Assembly (NCBI GenBank): GCA_963700705.1
Contig: CAVOYQ010000005.1
Location: 186,001 to 250,000 of the forward strand
Direction of reading: 5' to 3'
Origin: JAHEFT01 sp963700705
GTDB taxonomy: Bacteria; Pseudomonadota; Gammaproteobacteria; Xanthomonadales; SZUA-36
DNA: 64,000 nt
Under the pieces are notes generated by a model. That model searched no databases and was not told the origin of the DNA. It was given only the letters and a program-made list of their open reading frames with translations. Positions 26,928 through 36,650 of the stretch are shown piece by piece (position 1 is the first letter of the stretch; each line of letters starts with the position of its first letter). The position numbers and the translations under genes were made by a program.

Positions 26928-28091
26928 TCAACCCCCGGTTTCAGCGGAATTTTTCTTGTTCTTCTTGTCCTTCTTCTTTTTCTTTTCAGGAATCAACTCG
27001 ACCTTGCCGAGCCGGCTCATCATCACGGCGGCAGCGCCAACCGCGACGCCCGCCGCTGCGCCAACCGCTCCGGCTGCGCCCGGGGTCATGCCGACTCCCT
27101 TGGGCTGGTTGACGGCGGCAAAAGCCAGCGGAGGCGTAACGGACTCGACATCGGCCAGTGCATGGATCGGCTTGGTGAAACCGACGCCCTGTTCCGTGCA
27201 GCCAAAACAGGGGTGGCCGGTACCCACCGGCCAGCTGCCGGAACCGACGTCGCCGAACAGGATGGCGGGGCAGTTGGCCCAGGTTTCCGGTCCCTTGCAG
27301 CCGAGCTTGTACAGGCACCAGCCCTGGCGGTGCCCTTCGTCGCCGAATTCCATCGCAAAACGGCCGGCGTCGAAATGCGGACGGCGTTCGCAGTTTTCAT
27401 GGATCAGGCGGCCATAGGCGAATTTCGGCCGGTTCTTCTCATCCAGCGCCGGCAGCGTTCCAAAGGCAACGAACTGCAGCACGGTGCTGAGGAAATTATA
27501 GGGATTGGGCGGGCAGCCGGGGATGTTCACTATGGTCTTGCCCGGGAGCACTTCCGCCACGCCAACCGCGCCGGTGGGGTTGATGCCGCTGGACGGTATA
27601 CCGCCCCAGGAAGCACAGGACCCGATCGCGACAATGGCTGCAGCGCCTCCCGCAGCCTCCTCCAGGTGTTCCTGGATGGTGCGGTTTGCCACCTTGCAAT
27701 AGATACCGCCGTCCCTGGTCGGTATCGCGCCGTCGACCACCAGCAGGTAGTTACCGTAGTTTTCTTCCATCGACGCCATCCGGGCGGCTTCCGCCTGGTG
27801 GCCTGCCGCGACGCTCAGGGTTTCATGGTAATCCAGCGAAACCATGTCGAGGATCAGGTTCTCAAGCGTCGGATGGTGTGAGCGCAGCAAGGACTCGGTG
27901 CAGCCGGTGCATTCCTGGGCCGAAAGCCAGATGACCGGTGGCCGCCGCGGATTCATCACGGCTTCGGCAATCTGTGCGCCAAGGCTCGGTGAAAAACCCA
28001 GCGTTACAGCCACGCCAGAGCAAAAGGATAAAAAGCCTCTGCGGGAGATACCGGTGGCGGGCTCAAGGTGGAGGTCAAGATCACTAATCAT
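26928..28091 (-). CDS. hybO: [NiFe]-hydrogenase small subunit HybO
   Basis: The intact 387-residue protein carries a Tat signal with SRRGFLSFCSG, then the cluster ligands: ECTGCTESL (proximal), GSCASWGG and IPGCPPNP (proximal), HENCERRPHF with CLYKLGCKGPETWANC (distal and medial) and HPCFGCTEQG. The proximal site has Gly after the first Cys (CTGC), not the extra Cys (CTCC) of oxygen-tolerant enzymes, so a standard, oxygen-sensitive proximal cluster is expected. The C terminus has an Ala/Gly-rich membrane helix and a strongly basic KKKKKDKKNKKN tail. It is first in the hybOABCD operon. No hyp maturation genes occur in the window, so they must be elsewhere. Confidence 0.95.
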   Translation of the reverse strand: MISDLDLHLEPATGISRRGFLSFCSGVAVTLGFSPSLGAQIAEAVMNPRRPPVIWLSAQECTGCTESLLRSHHPTLENLILDMVSLDYHETLSVAAGHQAEAARMASMEENYGNYLLVVDGAIPTRDGGIYCKVANRTIQEHLEEAAGGAAAIVAIGSCASWGGIPSSGINPTGAVGVAEVLPGKTIVNIPGCPPNPYNFLSTVLQFVAFGTLPALDEKNRPKFAYGRLIHENCERRPHFDAGRFAMEFGDEGHRQGWCLYKLGCKGPETWANCPAILFGDVGSGSWPVGTGHPCFGCTEQGVGFTKPIHALADVESVTPPLAFAAVNQPKGVGMTPGAAGAVGAAAGVAVGAAAVMMSRLGKVELIPEKKKKKDKKNKKNSAETGG

Positions 28092-28290
28092 GGCTCATTC
28101 CCTCTAAAACGGTCTTTGCAGACCGTGCTCAGGGAACAGTTCTAGCCATAACGAAAACTCAAATTTTAAAATGTCTTATTCGTTCTGCCGCTCTGGTTCC
28201 CTCAAATTGAATCGATTGTTGAATGGAAGCAGCGCAAAATTAAATGACTTGAATCAACTGATCCGGAACATTACCCCGATCAGCGCAGAG

Positions 28291-31200
28291 TTATCGCATA
28301 AAAGCGGGCCTCGGAAAGCGTTGTCCGATGAATCCGAACATCCGCCTGATCACCCGCCACAGCGCCGCAGGCCAATGCCTGATGATATCCAGCCAGGTGT
28401 AAATGGTTGGCAGTAGAACCAAACTGACAAAGGTCGAAAACAGCAAGCCCCCGACGATGGCCCGCGCCATCGGGAAGTACGGCGGGCCATTGCCGCCGAT
28501 CTGCGTGGTGCCGATACACAGCGGCGCCAGGCCCAGCACGGTGGTGCCGACCGTCATCAGGATCGGGCGCAGGCGTTCGCGCCCTGCCCGCAACAGTGCT
28601 TCCTCCCTGCCCAGTCCCGCCAGCCGCAACTGGTTGACGTGATCGATCAGCACGATCCCATTGTTGACGACAACACCGATCAGGATGAGGATGCCGATCA
28701 TCGCCATCAGCGTGAAGGTCGTTCCGGTGAACAGGAAGAACCAATAAACGCCGATGACCGAATACAGGATGGTGCAGATCATGCTGACCGGGTAAATCAG
28801 TGACTCGAACTGGGCCGCCAGGACGATGTAGATGAGGGCGATGGCCAGCAGGATATTGAACAGCATTCTCTGCATCGCTTCCTGGTCGTCTTCGAATCCC
28901 GCGCCGAATGCCCAGCCGTACCCGGCAGGCAGGTTCATCAGGTCCATTTTCGCCTTGATGGCCTCTTTTGCGTCCTCCGGCGTAATCCCGTCGAGCTGGG
29001 CCGTAACGCGCAAACCGGTTTGCCGTTCGATCCGGCGGACTTCGGTGGGCCCGCTGGTTTCCACCAGGCTGACCAGGGACATCAGCGGCACTTGCAGGCC
29101 GTCCGGGTTGCGTAACTTGATGTCCTTGAGGTCGGCGACGTTTTCGCGGTCTTCTTCCCGCAGCTGCAGCCTGACCGGCACTTCACTCTCTTCGCCCCGG
29201 AACTCGCGAAGCTCTACCCCACGCAGGGCGATGGCGACGGCCTGCGCGACATCCTGGGTGGAAAATCCCAACAGGTTGGCCTTTTCCCGGTCGACCCGGA
29301 CCTGGACTTCCTGGTCACCCGCACCGGCTTCCGAGACCACGCTGGTAATACCTTCAACGCTGGAAAGCACCCGTACGGCGTCTTCGGCCAGGTTCCTCAG
29401 AACCTCGCTGGAAGAACCCGTCAGGGTAATGCTCAGTTTTTCCGCGCCACCGGTGCGTTCAAAATCGAAACTGGGCCGGCCAATCGCGATTTTGGGCAGG
29501 CCTTCCGTGATCCTCTTGCTGATCTCTTCGGACGAAAGCGTGGCCTCGTCGTCCTCGGTCAGCAGGATGGATGAAACCGTGTTCGACGCTCCGGTTTCGT
29601 CGTAATACGTGTACACCGCCCGGATATTGAACTCCTGCTGGTGCTCATAGAGGAAATCCTCGATCCGGTCGACCGACTCCTTGATCTGCTCCAGCGGGTA
29701 ATGCCCGTCCAGATGATAGCTGAGCCAGAGTTGCCGGGTCTGGTTCATCGGGAACATGTCGGTTTTGACCAGCATCATCGGGATCGCCGCCGATGCCAGG
29801 GTCAGTACCACCAGCCCTGCCGCCATCCATCGGCGCCTGAGCGTCCAGCCCAGGACCCGCACATAAATCGTCGTCAGGCGTTCCACCAGCCGGTTCTGGC
29901 GGACATTAGCCGGTTTGTCCAGCCGGGTCGCCAGCAGGGGTATGACCGTTTGCGCAATGAACAGCGAGATCACCAGCGAGACCACGATGGCGGTTGCGAC
30001 GTGGGTCAGAAAGATGGAAATATCGTCCTGCTCACCGAACATGATCGGCAGGAACACCGCGGCGCTGGTAACGGTTCCCGCCAGGACGGCGGTGCTCACC
30101 GCGCGGACGCCGCGCAAGGCCGCGCCCTCGGGGTCGCCGGGGGTCTGCTCGTGTTCCCGGTGGATGCTCTCACTGACCACGACCGAGTTGTCCACCAGCA
30201 TCCCGACGGCCAGCATCAAACCCATCATGGACAGGATATTCAGCGACAGCCCGAGGAAATACATCACCCCGAGGGTAATGGTAATGGCCACCGGCACGGC
30301 CAGTGAAACCATCAGGGTCGTCTGCAGATGGCCGAGGAAAAAATACAGCACGATCAGCGACAGCAGGGCGCCGATCAGGCCTGCTTTCAACAACTCGGAG
30401 AGTGACTCGGTAACTCCCTCCGACTGGTTGTCCAGGAAGAACAGGTTGATGCCCTGCATCTCGGGGCTTTGGCCAATCCGGTTGACCTCATCGACAGCCA
30501 GGCGGCCAACGTCGACCAGGTTCGCGCCGTTTTCCTTGAACACGCTGACGCCAATGGCGTATTTCCGGTCCAGGTGCCTGGCATAGGTGCGCTTCTTGTT
30601 GTCATAGCGGATGTCGGCGATATCGCTGAGGCGAAGACCCGCATCGTTGATCACCAGGGCGCCGATTTCCTCGACGCTGCGAAACTCACCCCGTGGATTG
30701 ACCCGGTAACGGATGTCGTTATCGCGAATCAGTCCGGCCGAATCCGAGAAATTGACCTGCTCCAGACGGCGCTGCAGGTCCACCAGGTCGATGCCGTGTG
30801 AAACGACCCGGTCGGCATTCAGCTCGATCCGGATTTCGCGCGGCTCAACACCCTCCAGCTGAACGCGCGCCACGCCCGGAAGCCGCTCCAGCGGACGGAT
30901 CAGCTTCTTCATCAGCATGTCGTAGGCGCGGGAAAGATCCCGTTCACTGGAGATGCGCATCCGCAAGACCGGCTGATCGGTGAAATTGAACTTGAACACG
31001 TTGATGCGGCGCACGTCGGCCGGCAGGGAATCACGAATGGCTTCAACGCGCTCGCGGGCCTCCACCGCCTTGACGGCAACGTCCTGACCCCAATCGAAGG
31101 TCACTTCGATGAACGCGCCGGTTGACGAGGACTTGGACTCCAGCTTCTTGATTCCGGCCAGCGTGGCAATGACTTCTTCGACCGGACGGGTGATCTCGCG

Positions 31201-31380
31201 CTCGACTTCCTCCGGCGTGGATCCCTGGTAGGGGATTTCGATGCCGATGAACGGAATATCAACCGCTGGAAAATATTCCAGCGGCAGCAGGCGGGCAGCC
31301 ACCAGGCCGATCGCAATCATCGAGACGAAAATCATGATGATCGTGACCGGTCGTTTCAGTGCGAATTGGGCCGGAGACAT
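28291..31380 (-). CDS. RND efflux permease (HAE family), second of two
   Basis: This intact 1029-residue inner-membrane pump begins SPAQFALKRPVTIIMIFVSM, a typical RND start, with two large periplasmic loops (about residues 35-330 and 560-860) and twelve helices. The TM4 proton-relay motif reads GMLVDNSVVVSESI. A GRERLRPILMT segment before TM11 is typical of the family. It expels hydrophobic compounds or metals with proton influx. It starts one base after the stop of the first permease, so translation is coupled. Downstream is a 199-bp gap before hybO in which I see nothing. Confidence 0.9.
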   Translation of the reverse strand: MSPAQFALKRPVTIIMIFVSMIAIGLVAARLLPLEYFPAVDIPFIGIEIPYQGSTPEEVEREITRPVEEVIATLAGIKKLESKSSSTGAFIEVTFDWGQDVAVKAVEARERVEAIRDSLPADVRRINVFKFNFTDQPVLRMRISSERDLSRAYDMLMKKLIRPLERLPGVARVQLEGVEPREIRIELNADRVVSHGIDLVDLQRRLEQVNFSDSAGLIRDNDIRYRVNPRGEFRSVEEIGALVINDAGLRLSDIADIRYDNKKRTYARHLDRKYAIGVSVFKENGANLVDVGRLAVDEVNRIGQSPEMQGINLFFLDNQSEGVTESLSELLKAGLIGALLSLIVLYFFLGHLQTTLMVSLAVPVAITITLGVMYFLGLSLNILSMMGLMLAVGMLVDNSVVVSESIHREHEQTPGDPEGAALRGVRAVSTAVLAGTVTSAAVFLPIMFGEQDDISIFLTHVATAIVVSLVISLFIAQTVIPLLATRLDKPANVRQNRLVERLTTIYVRVLGWTLRRRWMAAGLVVLTLASAAIPMMLVKTDMFPMNQTRQLWLSYHLDGHYPLEQIKESVDRIEDFLYEHQQEFNIRAVYTYYDETGASNTVSSILLTEDDEATLSSEEISKRITEGLPKIAIGRPSFDFERTGGAEKLSITLTGSSSEVLRNLAEDAVRVLSSVEGITSVVSEAGAGDQEVQVRVDREKANLLGFSTQDVAQAVAIALRGVELREFRGEESEVPVRLQLREEDRENVADLKDIKLRNPDGLQVPLMSLVSLVETSGPTEVRRIERQTGLRVTAQLDGITPEDAKEAIKAKMDLMNLPAGYGWAFGAGFEDDQEAMQRMLFNILLAIALIYIVLAAQFESLIYPVSMICTILYSVIGVYWFFLFTGTTFTLMAMIGILILIGVVVNNGIVLIDHVNQLRLAGLGREEALLRAGRERLRPILMTVGTTVLGLAPLCIGTTQIGGNGPPYFPMARAIVGGLLFSTFVSLVLLPTIYTWLDIIRHWPAALWRVIRRMFGFIGQRFPRPAFMR

Positions 31381-31381
31381 G

Positions 31382-34300
31382 TCAGCTGGCCCGGGTGACG
31401 TGGGCGGCCGCCATCAGCGCACCGGAATCCGCGGGGGCTGTGTCCGTCGTTGAGGGGATAACGTCTTTACGGCGATCCAGTACCGAGTACATCACCGGCA
31501 CCACCACCAATGTGAGCAAGGTTGAAGTCAGCAGGCCGCCAATGACCGTCACCGCCATCGGTGTGCGCATTTCCGCACCCTCGCCAAGGCCCAGGGCCAT
31601 GGGCAGCAAACCCAACACCGTTGTCAGGGTGGTCATCATGATGGGCCGCAGGCGCAAGCGGGCGGCTTCACGAATGGCGCTGATGCGTTCCATGCCGCCT
31701 TCACGCAGCTTGTTGACGAGGTCCACCAGCACGATCGCGTTGTTGACCACGATCCCGGCCAGCATGATCAGGCCAATGAACACGATCACGCTCAGCCGCG
31801 TGTCGGTCAGCCACAGCGCCAGCGCGACCCCGGAAGCGGCGAGCGGAATGGAGAACAGGATGACGAACGGATGCAGCAAGGACTCGAACTGGGAAGCCAT
31901 GACCAGGTATACCAGGAAGACGGCCAGGCACAAGCGCAAACAGCAGCGAGCGGAATGAAGCTTCCATTTCCTCGCTCTGTCCGGTGATTTTCATGCTCAG
32001 GCCGTAGGGCAATTTAACGTCGGCCAGCAGGGCCTGGGCCTCGGCAACCGCGCTACCCAGGTCGCCATACGCCAGGTTGGCCTGGATCAGCGCCATGCGT
32101 TCCTGGTCGGCCCGGCGGATTTCAGCCGGCCCCTCGGCAATCCTGATTTCAGCAACCGCAGACAGCGGAACCGGGAAATCGCTTTCCGGGTTCACGATCA
32201 GGTCCTGCACCGCGGAAATAGACTGGCGGTCGTTCTCCGACAACCGCACCAGCACGTCGATCTTGCGATCGCGCCAGCTGTAACGGGTGGCCACGCGGCC
32301 GCGTATCTTGCCGACGACCTGGTCGGATATCTGCTTGACGGTCAGCCCCAGGGCGGCTGCCCGTTCCTGGTCGAAGAAAATCTGGATCTCGGGGTGGCCG
32401 CGCTCGATACTCGATTCGACATCGGCAAACCGGTCCGATGCCCGCAATATGCCCAGCACCTGCTCACTGGCCGAGCGCAGCGAATCCAGGTCATAGCCCT
32501 GGATTTCAATTTCCAGCGGCTTATCGAAACTCAACAGTTCGGGTGCGCTGAAACTGCTCTCGAGTCCGGCGGTTTCGCCGGCTTCGGCGCGCAGACTGTT
32601 GATGACCGCGTCCTGGTCGGCGCGGCTTGCCGAGGGCTTCATCGCCACCAGCATGCGGGCAATGTTTTCACCACTCTCGGTCGGATTGGCGTCGATCCGG
32701 TTTCCGGAACCCGCGACTCCGTAGACGTAGTCCACCGCGGGGTTTTCCGTGGCCACGCGCTGCATCTGGCCGCCCAGGCGATCCGTCTCCTCCAGCGGCG
32801 TGCCCGGACTGGCTTCGAGGGTCACGTCAAAGCGTCCCTGTTGCAGTTTCGGCAGCAATTCGGTGCCGATTCCGGCCAGCATTGCCACGGAGCCCGCCAG
32901 GATCAGCGTGGCCAGCACCATGGTCAGCGCCCTGCGCCGCAAAGCGGCATCCAGCAAGCGCGCATAGGAGGATGCAAACCGGCTGCCGATGCGGCTACTG
33001 CCGGGTTCGCGCGGGAGCGTCTTGCGGCGGCTGACCGACGCCATCATCGGTATCAGGGTGACGGCAACCGCCAGGGATATCGCCAGCGCAAACGTGACCG
33101 TCAGCGCCTGGTCACGGAACAACTGGCCCGCCACGCCATCGACAAAGGCCAGCGGAAGAAAAACAGCGATCGTCGTCAGCGTGGAAGCGATCACCGCTCC
33201 GCCGACTTCGCTGGTGCCCTTGATCGCTGCCGACACCAGGCCCTCGCCTGCACTCCGGTAACGGGAGATGTTCTCCAGGACGACGATGCCGTTATCGACC
33301 AGCAGGCCGGTGGCCAGCGCAATGCCGCCCAGCGACATGATATTCAGGGAGATACCGGCTTGCCCCATCAGGAAAAAGGTGGCGATGATGGAAACCGGGA
33401 TAGACAGGGCAATGGTCAGGGTGTACCAGGCATTGCGCAGGAACACGAAGATCACCAGTACGGCCAGCAGGCCGCCGAGGACGGCGGCATTGACCACTTC
33501 GCGGATCGCGCGGTCGATGAACAGGGACTGGTCATCGACCGTCTCCATTTCGACGCCCCGGGGCAAATCTTCTTTCAGCTCATCCAGCCTGGCCTGCACG
33601 CCCCGGGCGACCTTGACGGTATTGGCGTCGCCTTCCTTGTAGACGGCGATTTCAACCGCTTCATGGCCGTTCATGCGGATGATCGCTTCGCGCTCGCTGT
33701 AACCCGAACGGACCTGGGCGATGTCACGCAGGTACACCGGGCGGCCTTGCCCGGTTGAGACGATCAGGCTGCCGAATTCGTCGACCGAGCCAAACTGGTT
33801 GATGGTGCGCACGAGATACCGCTGCGTGCCCTGCTCCAGCCGCCCTGCCGATACGTTGACATTTTCCACCGCCAGGCGGGAAGTCAAATCTTCCAGCGAG
33901 ATATTCAGCCGGGCCATTTTTTTCTGGTCGATCTCGATCTGTATTTCATCTTCCAGTCCACCGCTGATCTTCACGGCGGCAACACCTTCCACCGGCTCCA
34001 GCGTTTTGCGGATTTCCTCGTCGGCATAACGGCGCAGGACCTTCAGCGAGGTTTCGTCCACGCCGGAACCGGAATCACCATAGATCAGGCCAAAGCGCAT
34101 GATCGGGTCGGTAGCCGGGTTGAAACGCAACAGCAACGGCCTGCTGGCCTCCAGGGGAAGCTGCATCACCTCGAGCTTTTCCCGCACATCCAGACCCGCG
34201 AGGTCCATGTCGGCGCCCCAGGCGAATTCAAGGATGACGTCCGACTGGCCGGCGCGCGAAACGGACTTAACAGCGCGAACGTTCTTGACCACGCCCACTG

Positions 34301-34523
34301 CCTCTTCGACCGGGCGGGTCAGCAGGGTTTCAATTTCTTCCGGTGCGGCGCCACGGTATTCGGTGCGCACCGTCAGCGTGGGATAGGACAGGTCAGGCAA
34401 CAGGTTTACCCGGAGATCCTTCAGCGCGATCAGGCCAAACAACACCAGGGTGACCGCGCCCATCGAGATCGCCACGCGTCGGCGCGTGGCAATCTCGACC
34501 AGTTTCAATGGCTGAACGTTCAT
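31382..34523 (-). CDS. RND efflux permease (HAE family), first of two, frameshifted
   Basis: The protein starts MNVQPLKLVEIATRRRVAIS and keeps one frame for about 860 residues with the motifs EEIETLLTRPVEE, GLLVDNGIVVLENIS (TM4) and LPKLQQGRFDV. An extra base near 31932 breaks the frame, and the next frame completes the pump (FLVYLVMASQFESLLHPFVI, IMLAGIVVNNAIVLVDLVN, RLRLRPIMMTTLTT). Corrected length is about 1046 residues. Its ATG overlaps the stop of the membrane-fusion gene by four bases. Two different RND subunits behind one fusion protein recall MdtABC, where both permeases form a mixed trimer. Confidence 0.88.
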
Positions 34524-35614
34524 ACGCCGCGGTTCAAACGGGTATCAATAACTTCGACCCTGGCGCCGTCGCTCAGGCTGCCTTTACCCGCCGTGACCAC
34601 TTTTTCACCGGCAGCCACGCCGTCGCGCACTTCCACCATGCCGGCACGCTCATATCCCAGCTGGATCGACCTGCGACTGGCGCTGCCATCTTCGGCAACC
34701 ACGAATACATGACTCTGCTCGTCTTCGGTAATGATCGCGCTGCGGGGAATGACCGGCACATCCCGGTGCAGGTCGTAAAGGATCTCGAACCTTCCGAACA
34801 GGCCCGGCTTCAGCATCTGGTCGCGTCCTTCGATTTTCGCGGTAACCCGGAAGGTTCCCGAGTCCGGATCAACCACCGGGCTGATTCGAATGATTTCTCC
34901 ACTGAACGCCTCACCTGGCCAGGCATCAAGCGCGACGGATACTTCCTGGCCGATTTTCAGCACGCTGAGTTCGCGTTCCGGGACGTGCAGCACCGCGAGC
35001 AAGGGATCGTAACTGGTTATCCGGTAGACCGGATCATGCAATTTCACCAGGTTGCCGGCACGCACCATTCGCTCGGATACGTATCCTGAAATGGGCGCCC
35101 GGATGTTGGTGTATTCGAGTTCAAGACTGGCGATGTCATAAGCGGCTTTTTGCGCCTGGTATTCCGCACTGACCCGCTCAAAATCATCTGCACTGACCAA
35201 TTGCTTGTCAAACAGCTCCTTCTTGCGCTGATACTCTGTTGCCAGTCTTTTGAGCATCGCATTGGCCTGTTCCACCGCGAGGCGGTAGCGGTCGGTTTCC
35301 ACTTTCGCCAGTATTTGACCGGCCTCCACGAACTGGCCTTCCTCGGCCCGTATTTCCAGTACAACGCCGGTAATTTGCGATACGACGACAGACTGCAGAT
35401 CGGCTTCCAGGCTTGCCGTACCGGAATAAAACGCTGCCATGTCTCCCCGGGATACCTCGGCGGCTTCCACCGGGATGGCGGGATCTTCGGCCTCTTTTTT
35501 CTCTTCCTGGGCGCCAATCGCCTGCCCCATGCAGCCCTGGAGCACCAGGGTAAACAGCATCATCGCCATAAAAGACCCGGTAAAAAACAGGTTTGATCGG
35601 GTAAGAATTTTCAT
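34520..35614 (-). CDS. RND efflux membrane-fusion lipoprotein
   Basis: The 364-residue protein has a lipoprotein-type signal (FTLVLQGC, cysteine at about residue 28) followed by an acidic linker. It then shows the HlyD/AcrA order: a lipoyl half-motif (VVSQITGVVLEIRAEEGQFV), a coiled-coil hairpin (about residues 110-165), the second lipoyl half (NIRAPISGYVSERMV), and a beta-barrel and membrane-proximal domain (GRFEILYDL, VPVIPRSAI). It would bridge the two RND permeases to an outer-membrane channel, which is not encoded here. It is first in the operon MFP-RND-RND. Confidence 0.9.
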   Translation of the reverse strand: MKILTRSNLFFTGSFMAMMLFTLVLQGCMGQAIGAQEEKKEAEDPAIPVEAAEVSRGDMAAFYSGTASLEADLQSVVVSQITGVVLEIRAEEGQFVEAGQILAKVETDRYRLAVEQANAMLKRLATEYQRKKELFDKQLVSADDFERVSAEYQAQKAAYDIASLELEYTNIRAPISGYVSERMVRAGNLVKLHDPVYRITSYDPLLAVLHVPERELSVLKIGQEVSVALDAWPGEAFSGEIIRISPVVDPDSGTFRVTAKIEGRDQMLKPGLFGRFEILYDLHRDVPVIPRSAIITEDEQSHVFVVAEDGSASRRSIQLGYERAGMVEVRDGVAAGEKVVTAGKGSLSDGARVEVIDTRLNRGV

Positions 35615-35924
35615 GATTTACCTACCTTGGTGTTGTATCTATGTATAACAGTAACACACGAAATGGAAACATCCAATGTGCCAAAGGTCATAAAGCCCGT
35701 ATTCCTATTTGTAAGATGCAATAAACGGGCCATTCGGTTTCATGGCCGTTCCGCCTGTCTTCATGACGTGGCCGGGGAGCCGCAGGTTACAAATCGGACC
35801 GGACACGGTGGTCTGGAAGCGCAATTTTTGGCAGGAACTGCTATAGAATCGTTGGTTTGATGGTGGGCAGAAGGTATAATCGCCGCCTGTTATTGACCAA
35901 ACGACAATTTAAAACGGGACATTC
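35615..35924. other. Divergent intergenic region between efflux operon and cytochrome genes
   Basis: The 310-bp gap holds no gene. Near the efflux start, GTGTT (35630-35634) and AACAC (35653-35657) flank an AT-rich segment and could be a weak repressor site. The cytochrome promoter at 35852-35880 occupies the other end. The centre shows nothing recognisable. Confidence 0.45.
35852..35880 (+). promoter_or_regulatory. Sigma-70-type promoter for the tandem cytochrome c genes
   Basis: TTGGTT (35852-35857) and a perfect TATAAT (35875-35880) are separated by 17 bp. The ATG of the first cytochrome is 45 bp downstream of the -10 box. Confidence 0.6.
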
Positions 35925-36257
35925 ATGCGAAACCTGATCTTTACGGCCATGTTGCTGTCGACGGCCAGCATTTTGCTTCAGACGGACTCCGCGCTTGCCG
36001 CCGGTGACATCGAAGCAGGAAAAATGAAAACCTACACCTGCAAGGGCTGCCACGGCATACCCGGTTACAACAACGTGTACCCCACCTACAAGGTGCCAAA
36101 AATCGGCGGACAGAACTACGAGTACCTCGTCACGGCCCTGAAAGAATACCAATCCGGTGAGCGCAAGCATCCGACCATGGATCTGCAGGCCCGCAGCCTG
36201 TCGGACCAGGACATCGAAGACGTCTCGGCTTACCTGTCCTCACTTGGCGGCGAATAA
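35925..36257 (+). CDS. Class I cytochrome c (first of a tandem pair)
   Basis: The 110-residue protein has a signal peptide ending ALAA, then a single haem domain with CKGCH, the loop PKIGGQNYEYLVTALKEYQSGERK, and a C-terminal helix SDQDIEDVSAYLSSL. RKHPTMDLQAR provides a likely axial methionine. This is the c553/c4-half type of small periplasmic electron carrier. The next gene, two bases downstream, is a clear paralogue, and the two resemble the halves of a dihaem cytochrome c4 encoded separately. Confidence 0.88.
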   Translation: MRNLIFTAMLLSTASILLQTDSALAAGDIEAGKMKTYTCKGCHGIPGYNNVYPTYKVPKIGGQNYEYLVTALKEYQSGERKHPTMDLQARSLSDQDIEDVSAYLSSLGGE

Positions 36258-36258
36258 C

Positions 36259-36591
36259 ATGATGATCAAGAATACATTCCTGGCAGTTCTGATGCTTGCA
36301 GCACCCCTGACCGTGGCCGCCCGTGGCGACGCCGCCGCCGGACAGGAAAAAGCCAAAGTTTGCGAAGCCTGTCACGGCGCCACGGGCAAAAGCATAGATC
36401 CCAATTACCCCAACATCGGGGGGCAGCACAAAGACTACCTGGAAAAAGCTTTAAAGGATTATCGGTCCGGACACCGTCCCAACCTGATCATGGCCGGCAT
36501 GGCGTCGGCGCTGAGCGACCAGGACATCGAGGACCTGGCCGCGTGGTATTCCAGCCAGGAAGGCTTGATCGATCTTTCAGATCTTCCGTAG
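36259..36591 (+). CDS. Class I cytochrome c (second of a tandem pair)
   Basis: The start codon at 36259 follows the previous stop by one base, so translation is probably coupled. The 110-residue product has a signal peptide ending VAARG, a haem motif CEACH, the loop PNIGGQHKDYLEKALKDYRSG, a likely axial Met in LIMAGMASALSDQD, and a final DLAAWYSSQEG helix. It is a paralogue of the preceding cytochrome. A partner oxidase or dehydrogenase is not encoded next to it. Confidence 0.88.
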   Translation: MMIKNTFLAVLMLAAPLTVAARGDAAAGQEKAKVCEACHGATGKSIDPNYPNIGGQHKDYLEKALKDYRSGHRPNLIMAGMASALSDQDIEDLAAWYSSQEGLIDLSDLP

Positions 36592-36600
36592 GAGAATGCC

Positions 36601-36637
36601 GTAGGAGCGATTTATTCGCGAATAAATTCGCTCCTAC
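36601..36637. repeat. REP-like intergenic palindrome
   Basis: GTAGGAGCGA at 36601-36610 is mirrored by TCGCTCCTAC at 36628-36637, with the complementary centre TTTATTCGCGAATAAA. The stem has one unpaired base. It lies between the convergent cytochrome and nfuA genes. The GTAGGAGC form is that of dispersed REP elements in many gammaproteobacteria. It could also act as a two-way terminator or mRNA stabiliser. A partial copy of the arm (CCGTAGGAG) occurs ten bases upstream. Confidence 0.7.
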
Positions 36638-36650
36638 GTACGCGGCGGTT

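Noticed and set aside
26928..28091. Oxygen-tolerant (group 1d-like) hydrogenase
   Set aside because: The proximal cluster motif is CTGC, not CTCC, so the supernumerary cysteine is absent. The gene order is that of Hyd-2.
32394..33758. 454-codon plus-strand frame opposite the first RND permease
   Set aside because: Antisense of a long coding region. No signal, domain or ribosome-binding site supports it.
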